This document shows positions 8,801 to 14,207 of a stretch of DNA of 29,760 nucleotides, piece after piece (the first letter of the stretch is position 1; every line of letters begins with the position of its first letter). The stretch comes from CF-113 sp035308345 (GTDB lineage Bacteria > Chloroflexota > Ktedonobacteria > Ktedonobacterales > Ktedonobacteraceae): assembly GCA_035308345.1 (NCBI GenBank), contig DATGGW010000247.1, positions 1 through 29,760 of the forward strand, written 5' to 3'. The notes beneath the pieces were generated by a model. It was not told where the DNA came from, searched no databases, and saw nothing but the letters and a program-made list of their open reading frames with translations. Both the position numbers and the translations under genes were made by a program.

Positions 8801-9752
8801 GGCCAATGACTCCAGGGGTGTAGCCTGGATGCAGACGGTACTGGGCGAGGTCAGTCGCGGTCATGGCTATTATTATGACGCGCTCGGGCATTTCGAGCTT
8901 GCGCTGGCTATTTTTCGGGGCTTGCTCAATGAAGAGGGATATCCCTGGACATTGTATGATCGCGGCACGGTGCATGAGGCGTTGGGCAATTATGCCGGGG
9001 CAATGGCGGACTATGAAGAAAGCTTGCGCCTTTTCAACTCGCTTGGTTCGCGCTACGGGCAAGCCTGGGTACATACTGGCCGGAGCGCGATTTATGTCGA
9101 TCACGCGGAGTTAGAACGCGCGACGATGATCTGTAATGAAGCGATAGCCATCTTCCGCGAACAGGGAGCGCGGCGTGGAGAAGCCTGGACACTGCACGTT
9201 CTGGGGGATATCGCGCGTAAAAAACGGCAATATAACGATGCGCGAGCCTATTATAACCAGTCACTGGCGATGTTCAATGATCTCGGCGATCGTGTGGATG
9301 GCGCGCGCATGGTCAATTCGCTGGGAGCCATCACTTTTGCGGAAGGTGATTATACCGAGGCAAAAGAATATTACGAGCATGCGCGCGCTGTCGCCCATGA
9401 ACAGGAAGCGCGCCAGGTCGAGGGACGTGCCTTGCGGGGATTGGGCGATATTGCCCGCGTGATGCGTCAATTTGGCGAAGCCGAACGCTATTATGATGAA
9501 GCAGCCACTATTGCGCAGCGCCTTGATATCACATCCGAACGCTGTGCCGTGCTATATCGACAGGGCGAACTGCATGAAATGCAGGGTCGCTATAAAGAAG
9601 CGCTTACAGCATGGGTGGAGGGACTCTGCCAGGATCGCCGCGTGGGTCATCCTGAGCGTATGGAACATGAAGAGAGGGTAGCACGCTTTGTGGCTGAGCA
9701 CCACCTGGAAGAGATGTATGAGGAACTATGCCAGCAATATGGATTGAACTAA
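5853..9752 (+). CDS. CHAT protease - STAND ATPase - TPR protein with a Cys4 insert
   Basis: This 1299-residue multidomain protein combines three modules. Residues about 1-415 are a CHAT (caspase-like) peptidase: YPWELLHNG, the His motif HFDGHG (His246) and the Cys motif VFSACET (Cys319), so the dyad is intact. Between His and Cys lies a probable zinc ribbon, C253-x4-C258-x10-C269-x2-C272. Residues about 440-670 are a STAND/NB-ARC-type ATPase with FVGRE, Walker A GPAGIGKS (479-486), Walker B LLLLDG (Asp564), the sensor-like VLLTSRS and DGYPLGAQL. A winged-helix-like stretch follows. From about 870 to 1290 there are roughly ten TPR-like repeats on a near-40-residue period, the usual ligand-sensing arm of STAND proteins. 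The SD GGGGAGAG overlaps the obgE end. By family logic it is a stress- or invader-triggered protease; its trigger and substrate cannot be read from the sequence. Confidence 0.88.
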   Translation: MGETLNLQFRSREDGSFELQVKESWSGHSVKGDFIPPYNSRQLSNLLKKLSTLESDDRELRAIGQRLFLALCGASTASPGIGLRDSAEHSVQAMLRSVIQRTLRRRGTVALTLSFASGCDEFVGYPWELLHNGEHFLLASGVFTLTRALLRPDLPSQCELPIYAPLRVLYIGSSPSDCPPLETEQSFESLQRGLASLIEEGQLELDRLEPPTFDEFVRYLNSFGGASAFEDQETTIPCYVIHFDGHGAFGRLCPAEDCDELNAADARRCSACQTSLGKVKPQTYLCFCNDEGRNRYIGTASLRELLLSTDVRLAVFSACETARLEDDAHHRHRRAAVDATLATALVMAQVPAVVAMPFSIQDDLSPTFTYHFYDAIAHGRTLEEALARARQAMLPIKQYSWFVPVLYRHVVEGEESPVALLAGRDEPQEHDHPLWHLSATSTFVGREREIEELSSWLEEAVRGGTKKVRPKIHHLALTGPAGIGKSELAFEIARRNEEKFPGGITGISLQGGKALGEALLEMAHALHIHSKAMNTADSSHCERTVLNAFRGLANRDLACLLLLDGFEEVQEHAEVGGWYRFLCALPEQVLVLLTSRSNPATIASLEGTTCRWYEYPVGKMTSDDILKLFAELAAGSGLDERIHLSDPRQQAILQEICTLLDGYPLGAQLIFGTARPIHGRVYAPEAATRSLEEVRDELREALPEGMWALLDIAYRRLSPAAQQLLPYVAAFKLPFSHQQIVMLIAPETPASARALERMEHEHYQQGEQQEGTVTAQVIAFDIPAELAKSWRAVRDELVQASFLQFDGRVYTIHAQVRHFALAHLQEEERRRVHRVVAAYYSSLAQPSPEEWFAAFEHLEDAGEVEDLHKAIHLIVRAAKALHGRGYASSLRSMLQHAETYALSQGDVSGEGQVQYCLGAILRQLGKYPEALGCLTRSLTLHRHQHERDEEAWALFELALLFREEGQYAQAGQHAQEAIQLFREANDSRGVAWMQTVLGEVSRGHGYYYDALGHFELALAIFRGLLNEEGYPWTLYDRGTVHEALGNYAGAMADYEESLRLFNSLGSRYGQAWVHTGRSAIYVDHAELERATMICNEAIAIFREQGARRGEAWTLHVLGDIARKKRQYNDARAYYNQSLAMFNDLGDRVDGARMVNSLGAITFAEGDYTEAKEYYEHARAVAHEQEARQVEGRALRGLGDIARVMRQFGEAERYYDEAATIAQRLDITSERCAVLYRQGELHEMQGRYKEALTAWVEGLCQDRRVGHPERMEHEERVARFVAEHHLEEMYEELCQQYGLN

Positions 9753-9849
9753 TCCAATTGAATTATTGCGGCAGCTTCCAGGGCGGGGACAAGTGTAACA
9801 AGCAGCAGAATAACACGCTTGCACGTGCGTGGCGGCGAGTGTTTGGCTT

Positions 9850-9876
9850 CCAGGGCGACCGCAAGGGTCGCCCTGG
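9850..9876. repeat. GC-rich hairpin with GCAAG loop (REP-like, copy 1)
   Basis: The perfect 11-bp arms CCAGGGCGACC (9850-9860) and GGTCGCCCTGG (9866-9876) enclose the loop GCAAG. The 19-nt core recurs, reverse-complemented, at 11530-11560. There is no adjacent U-tract, so this is a repeat element or RNA stabiliser rather than a standard terminator. Confidence 0.7.
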
Positions 9877-9886
9877 CAATAATCCA

Positions 9887-9910
9887 CTCTATGATAGAGG
9901 CGATTTTTTT
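9887..9910 (+). terminator. Weak candidate terminator after the CHAT-STAND gene
   Basis: A short stem CTCTA / TAGAG (9887-9891 and 9895-9899, loop TGA) is followed 4 nt later by seven T (9904-9910). The stem is weak. The stronger hairpin at 9850-9876 may assist. Confidence 0.3.
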
Positions 9911-9918
9911 GCTATAAT
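9910..9918 (+). promoter_or_regulatory. Extended -10 promoter of the propeller gene
   Basis: TGCTATAAT is a perfect extended -10 (TGn plus TATAAT). It immediately follows a T-run and lies about 97 nt before the ATG at 10015. The -35 position is poor. Confidence 0.5.
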
Positions 9919-10001
9919 GGACTGCATCGCCCATCATTTCTGAATGCCTGGTAAAAGTTCACAGAAATTTATGGTTCAGGTCATGTTATTAAAGATATTA
10001 T

Positions 10002-10010
10002 GGAGGAAAG
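10002..10010 (+). promoter_or_regulatory. SD that sets the start at 10015
   Basis: GGAGGAAAG, with 8 nt from the GGAGG core to ATG 10015, is a strong SD. The upstream in-frame ATG at 10000 directly precedes and overlaps this site, so it is unlikely to be used. Confidence 0.7.
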
Positions 10011-10014
10011 ACCT

Positions 10015-11460
10015 ATGGCCGTACAAACTAAGGCGCCGCAAGCCAGGAGATCCAGTTTGGGAAGGGTATTTACCATAATAGCAGGCATCGTCTGTTTTAG
10101 CTTACTGGCTTATCTGCTTGTCGAGATCGTTTCTCAATTTGTTGTACCACCTCCAGCTCGCCGGCTCATATTAGTCCAGGATGTTCCACTGCCCAGTGGC
10201 TTACCGACTCCTGCCCAGGAAAAATTGCTGATTCCAAACGCTGCTCAGCAGACCTTGCTGGGTCCAGGCGTGGCGGTGGATTTCGATGGCTTCGACTTTC
10301 AGGCGCTTGATGAAGCGACGCATCGTCTGTTTTTAGCGCATACCGGGCCAAGTCCTGATCTGCTGGCGTTGGATAAAAACGTGAGCTTTAATGCAACGCG
10401 CGATGGGCCGTTTGATGGGAACGTGATTGTCTTTGATACGCAGCAGCAAAAAATTATTGCGCGTATCAATATCCCCCAGGTCGCCGGTGTCGTGGATGCG
10501 CCCGACCTGGGTAAAGTTTTTGTCGCCAGTGATACGGATCAAAGCATCGTGTTTGCCATTGATGTACACACCTTGAAAACCACGCCGATTGTGCTCAATC
10601 CTCTCGAAAGCCCCGATGCGCTATCCTATGACCCGGTTGGTAAAAGGATTTTCGCTTCCGATCCCGGCGCTCCGGCCAACCCGAATGTAACGATGAATGT
10701 GGACAGAGGGAATGAGAACATCGCAGTCATCGATGCCGTCAACGATAAGTTGATTAAGTACATCAATCTGGGCAACCTGCCACTTTTGCCAGGTGAAAAA
10801 GTCCCGAGTAACTTGCTTGACCTCAAAAACAGTACCATTCCTCGCTACGGTCATGACGTGGGGCATAACATTTACGACGAGGGCTTGCAGCGCCTCTTTG
10901 TTACCTCTACGGTATTGCCGAATGGAGACGACCCCAATCCTTTCGTCTTGCCGCCGCGTGGGACCGGTGAGTTCTATGAAATCGACCCCGCGAACACAGC
11001 CAATCCGATTGTCAAGGAAATCGATCTGCCAGACACATGCAGCACTCCTCATGGTATGAATATCGATGAAGCGCAGCAGGTGGCTTTTATCGCCTGCACC
11101 GATTTCGATGCGGCCACCCAGCTTTTTGAGAATCTGGTGAGAGTTGATTTAACGACGATGACGGTGATCCCTTTCGCTCCCCAAAACGCCCGGTTAGAGA
11201 GTGGTCCTGATATCGTCAGGATAGATAAGGATCCTTCCAGAAATATAGATGTTCTGTTTGTGGCCTGCGCGGCGGGCATTTCCATGTTTGATATCACGCC
11301 GGGTCATTTTCACAAACTCGGTGATGAAATTGTCGGCAAACAGACGCATACCATTGCCATCGACCCGGTGACGCAAACTATCTATCTGACATTTATTGTT
11401 GGGGGAAGACCCGTCCTGAGAATCCTCAAGTTTAATCCCAATGGGCAATCAAACCTTTAA
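10015..11460 (+). CDS. Membrane-anchored YncE-like beta-propeller protein
   Basis: This is a 481-residue protein with a basic N-terminus and one transmembrane segment at about residues 17-42 (FTIIAGIVCFSLLAYLLVEI). The rest therefore probably lies outside the membrane. The body is built of repeated blade-like units of the YncE/40-residue propeller type, for example VIVFDTQQQKIIARINIP, NIAVIDAVNDKLIKYINLG and HTIAIDPVTQTIYLTFIVGG. Conserved His-containing stretches occur (YGHDVGHNIYDEGLQRLFV, STPHGMNIDEAQQVAFIACT). I see no catalytic signature. Such proteins usually bind ligands or partners, or act as scaffolds. The start is chosen by its SD. The gene stands alone with its own promoter and ends opposite the ABC exporter gene. 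The fold is fairly clear; the function is unknown. Confidence 0.75.
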   Translation: MAVQTKAPQARRSSLGRVFTIIAGIVCFSLLAYLLVEIVSQFVVPPPARRLILVQDVPLPSGLPTPAQEKLLIPNAAQQTLLGPGVAVDFDGFDFQALDEATHRLFLAHTGPSPDLLALDKNVSFNATRDGPFDGNVIVFDTQQQKIIARINIPQVAGVVDAPDLGKVFVASDTDQSIVFAIDVHTLKTTPIVLNPLESPDALSYDPVGKRIFASDPGAPANPNVTMNVDRGNENIAVIDAVNDKLIKYINLGNLPLLPGEKVPSNLLDLKNSTIPRYGHDVGHNIYDEGLQRLFVTSTVLPNGDDPNPFVLPPRGTGEFYEIDPANTANPIVKEIDLPDTCSTPHGMNIDEAQQVAFIACTDFDAATQLFENLVRVDLTTMTVIPFAPQNARLESGPDIVRIDKDPSRNIDVLFVACAAGISMFDITPGHFHKLGDEIVGKQTHTIAIDPVTQTIYLTFIVGGRPVLRILKFNPNGQSNL

Positions 11461-11468
11461 GGGAAAGG

Positions 11469-11482
11469 CGGCGCATGCGCCG
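11469..11482. terminator. 14-bp palindrome after the propeller gene (possible terminator)
   Basis: CGGCGCATGCGCCG is a perfect palindrome that folds as a 5-bp stem with loop CATG, 8 nt after the stop codon at 11460. The U-tract is poor on both strands, so termination is only a possibility. Confidence 0.3.
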
Positions 11483-11529
11483 TCCTGGAAAAAAGTATCG
11501 GGAAAGCAGAGCTGTTGCAAGGTCGTATG

Positions 11530-11560
11530 AGTCATGGCGACCCTTGCGGTCGCCATGACT
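11530..11560. repeat. GC-rich hairpin, inverse copy of the GCAAG element (copy 2)
   Basis: Perfect 13-bp arms AGTCATGGCGACC (11530-11542) and GGTCGCCATGACT (11548-11560) enclose loop CTTGC, which is GCAAG on the other strand. The core GGCGACC-loop-GGTCGCC is identical to the element at 9850-9876. It lies between two convergent genes, 6 nt from the end of the ABC exporter gene, and may also serve as a bidirectional 3' stabiliser. Confidence 0.7.
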
Positions 11561-11565
11561 GGATG

Positions 11566-14052
11566 CTATGAAGTTACGAATTGCAGCACCGCAGTGGGAG
11601 CAACATGAATGCGATCGCCATTGCTGAGCACAAGCCGGTCAACACGCTGGCCGCGATAGATCAGGCCGTTGAGACTTTCCGCGTCCTCAATAACCCACGT
11701 GCCATACTCCTCGTGTATCCTGGCGTGCAAACGTGAGACGCGCTGTGAGGGAATCTGCACGTCGTTCTCGGAAAGTCGCCCGACTGTGAGCATGGGCTTA
11801 TTCAAGGCGCGTTCGCCTACGACTTTGCCGTCAATCTCAATCAGAATACGCGCCCTGGGAGGGGCAACTGGAGCAGCTACGCGTTGATTTTGTTGCCAGT
11901 TAGGAGCGCCTCCATTGCCAGGAAGATAGGCAGGAACTTGCCCTACGGATAATGGAGACGACGGCGGCAGGGGCCAGTTCTGCCCAACTGGCGGTGGAGG
12001 CGAAACCGGGTAAACGGGGCGAAGTGGGGATTGCTGTGCCTGGCGCTGGTCATAGACATCCGGGTAAGCTACAAAGGCCGAACGAAGGATAGACTGATCG
12101 CCAGCCTTCTCCAGGTTATAGCGGTTCTGTTCCGCGAGCAGCGCGGCGAATACTCCACCTCTCCGTTTCAATTCCTGAAACGACCCCTGCTCGGCGATTT
12201 GTCCATTCTTGAGGACGATGACCTCTTCCACATTGCCAAGCGTGCTCAGGCGGTGAGAGATCATGATAACGGTGCGTCCAACAATCAATTTTTCCAGCGC
12301 GTGCATCACCTCGGCTTCGGATTCGACATCCAGGGCTGCGGTAGGTTCATCCAGGATCAGGATGGGAGCATCGCGCAGGATAGCGCGAGCAATGGCCATA
12401 CGTTGGCGCTGCCCGCCCGACAGATTCTTACCCTGTTCGCGAATTGAACCATCGTATCCGCCGAGGTCTTTGATGATGGTCTCGTGGATGTTGGCCTTTT
12501 TCGCCGCCTCGATCACTTCATACAGAGGCGCACCCGGCTTGCCAATAGCAATATTTTCAGCTACCGTTCCCTCGAACAGTACCGAGTCCTGTAAGACCAT
12601 GCTCACATTCTGGCGCAAGAGGTTGAGCGGGTAGGCGCGGTTATCAATTCCATCGATTTTCACCGCCCCCTGCTGAATTTCGTAGAAGCGCGGGATAAGC
12701 TTCACCAGGGTTGTTTTACCGCCGCCGGAAAGGCCAACGAGCGCAACCTTCTTCCCGGCGGGAATATGCAGATTAATTCCTTTTAGTACAGCTTGCTCCG
12801 GGGTGTAGCCGAAGATGACGTTCTCAAAGTGAATATCGCCCTGCAGTTTGGTTGGCCCATTATAGGGAACCTGGCTATCCATCACTTCGGGCGCCTGATC
12901 CAGCACTTCCTGAATGCGTTCCGCGCCTGATCCAGCGGTGCCATACAGGGCCGTTAGCTTGGAAAGGTCGCGCATAGGCTGGTAGAGCAGACCGAGGAAG
13001 ATGAGGAACAGGATCAGCGTTCCGATATCTACGCTTCCGGCTGGAATGGTGAAGAGGCCAAGTTTGAAAGGGTTACCGGCAGCGACATAGCCACCTACAC
13101 CGACCACCGCAGCGGTACCCAGGGACACCAGGAAGCCGACGATAGGCGCAAATTGCGCCTGCAAGCTGCCTGCGCGCAGTCCTGCCCGGCGGTTCTTATC
13201 GACGTAATCACCAAAGCGCAGCGCCTCCTTCTCCTCGCGGGTGAAGACCTTGATGACGGTGAGCGCGTTGATATCTTCTGTCGCTACATCTGCGACCTGG
13301 CCTGTCGCTTTCGACGCACTCTTGGTTGCAGCCTTGATGCTCTTCGTATAGCCAAGAGTAATCATGAATAGCGCGGGTACAATTGTCAGCGCAATAACGG
13401 TATACGCCGAGCTGAGGAATAACATGACCGCTATAATAGCCACCAGGGTCAAAACGGCTGCTAGCAGGTCTACCAGGCCATCGGTGACGAGCTTCTCAAT
13501 ATCTGCGATGTTGCCCGTGACGCGCTGCACAAGATCACCCTTCTTCTGCTTGCCGTGCCAGTCGAGCGATAAGCGTTGCAGGTGTTCGAACAACTCGTTA
13601 CGCAGCCTGGCTGTCAGATTTTGCGCGATATAGGCCGCGATATAAAGGTCCAGGTAGCCCAGTAATGCGGTTATTGTGCCGAATATGATGAGCATCAACA
13701 CTGAAAACACGATTACACCGTTGGTGCTATGGTGGGTGGTGACTAATATGGGATTCGGATCAGACGGTGAAATGGGACACGGCGTTAATCCTGGCGACTG
13801 ATTTGGCCCGTTTGGAGTTAATGGAGCCAGTGACGGGTCGAACAAGGGGGTGTCAAATTTATCGAGGATAGGATTGAGAAACGGAAATGTACAGGCCGGA
13901 TCGTTCCCAGCATTAGTCACCTTACCCGGAATGAATTTGAGTGGGAAAGCGGCGGCAATAGAGCAACCTACCTCCAGGATCGTCACTATAATGGCAAGCA
14001 TGACGAGCACGCGGAAACCCTTCAGGTTGCGATAGAGAAACTTGAGTAACAT
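11566..14052 (-). CDS. ABC exporter (fused permease-ATPase) with C-terminal FHA domain, copy 1
   Basis: This is an 828-residue half-transporter of the ABCB/MsbA type. Residues 1-390 hold the membrane domain, with hydrophobic spans at about 12-36, 112-142, 190-232, 300-325 and 335-358. Residues about 405-640 form the ATPase: Walker A GLSGGGKTT (440-448), signature LSGGQ (544-548), Walker B ILILDEP with Glu569, and switch His600. A Pro/Gln-rich linker (about 660-730) leads to an FHA domain (about 735-828) with the phosphothreonine-binding set VGRLSENDV, VSRLHA and SLNGLIY. An ABC exporter ending in FHA is an unusual architecture. A roughly 65-residue Pro-rich extracytoplasmic loop with Cys54 and Cys92 follows the first helix and is absent from copy 2. 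The SD TAGGAGGG is strong. It is last in the minus-strand set and may work as a heterodimer with copy 2. The exported substrate is unknown. Confidence 0.92.
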   Translation of the reverse strand: MLLKFLYRNLKGFRVLVMLAIIVTILEVGCSIAAAFPLKFIPGKVTNAGNDPACTFPFLNPILDKFDTPLFDPSLAPLTPNGPNQSPGLTPCPISPSDPNPILVTTHHSTNGVIVFSVLMLIIFGTITALLGYLDLYIAAYIAQNLTARLRNELFEHLQRLSLDWHGKQKKGDLVQRVTGNIADIEKLVTDGLVDLLAAVLTLVAIIAVMLFLSSAYTVIALTIVPALFMITLGYTKSIKAATKSASKATGQVADVATEDINALTVIKVFTREEKEALRFGDYVDKNRRAGLRAGSLQAQFAPIVGFLVSLGTAAVVGVGGYVAAGNPFKLGLFTIPAGSVDIGTLILFLIFLGLLYQPMRDLSKLTALYGTAGSGAERIQEVLDQAPEVMDSQVPYNGPTKLQGDIHFENVIFGYTPEQAVLKGINLHIPAGKKVALVGLSGGGKTTLVKLIPRFYEIQQGAVKIDGIDNRAYPLNLLRQNVSMVLQDSVLFEGTVAENIAIGKPGAPLYEVIEAAKKANIHETIIKDLGGYDGSIREQGKNLSGGQRQRMAIARAILRDAPILILDEPTAALDVESEAEVMHALEKLIVGRTVIMISHRLSTLGNVEEVIVLKNGQIAEQGSFQELKRRGGVFAALLAEQNRYNLEKAGDQSILRSAFVAYPDVYDQRQAQQSPLRPVYPVSPPPPVGQNWPLPPSSPLSVGQVPAYLPGNGGAPNWQQNQRVAAPVAPPRARILIEIDGKVVGERALNKPMLTVGRLSENDVQIPSQRVSRLHARIHEEYGTWVIEDAESLNGLIYRGQRVDRLVLSNGDRIHVAPTAVLQFVTS

Positions 14053-14056
14053 TAAC

Positions 14057-14089
14057 CCTCCTAATCTGCCTGCAAAAACATAGGCAGAT
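14057..14089 (-). promoter_or_regulatory. Hairpin abutting the SD of ABC exporter copy 1
   Basis: Arms ATCTGCCT and AGGCAGAT (plus-strand 14064-14071 and 14082-14089, 10-nt loop) form a perfect 8-bp stem. Its 3' foot is one nucleotide from the exporter SD AGGAGG (14057-14062). A ribosome on the short ORF just upstream would sit next to this stem, so a role in translational control is plausible. Confidence 0.45.
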
Positions 14090-14095
14090 GGCTAC

Positions 14096-14107
14096 TTAAC
14101 GAAGCAT
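14096..14107 (-). CDS. Putative three-codon leader ORF (Met-Leu-Arg-stop)
   Basis: On the minus strand an ideal SD AAGGAGG (14116-14122) with an 8-nt spacer precedes ATG CTT CGT TAA. The stop lies 6 nt before the hairpin at 14064-14089. The SD is as good as any in the window and serves no longer frame. It could be a regulatory minimal ORF for the downstream ABC exporter, as with leader peptides of drug-inducible genes. It could also be a chance ATG behind a decoy SD. Confidence 0.35.
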   Translation of the reverse strand: MLR

Positions 14108-14122
14108 GGTTGATACCTCCTT

Positions 14123-14150
14123 CGATCGTGGACAATCGATCGTGGACAAT
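14123..14150. repeat. Tandem 14-bp direct repeat in the exporter leader
   Basis: CGATCGTGGACAAT occurs twice back to back (14123-14136 and 14137-14150), immediately upstream of the leader ORF's SD on the minus strand. Two abutting identical 14-mers suggest a binding site for a tandem-binding regulator or a recent short duplication. Confidence 0.6.
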
Positions 14151-14207
14151 AGAACGAACCCCGGTCTTCGTCGGACAGGACACGATTCCTATTTGTTGAT
14201 GAACATA

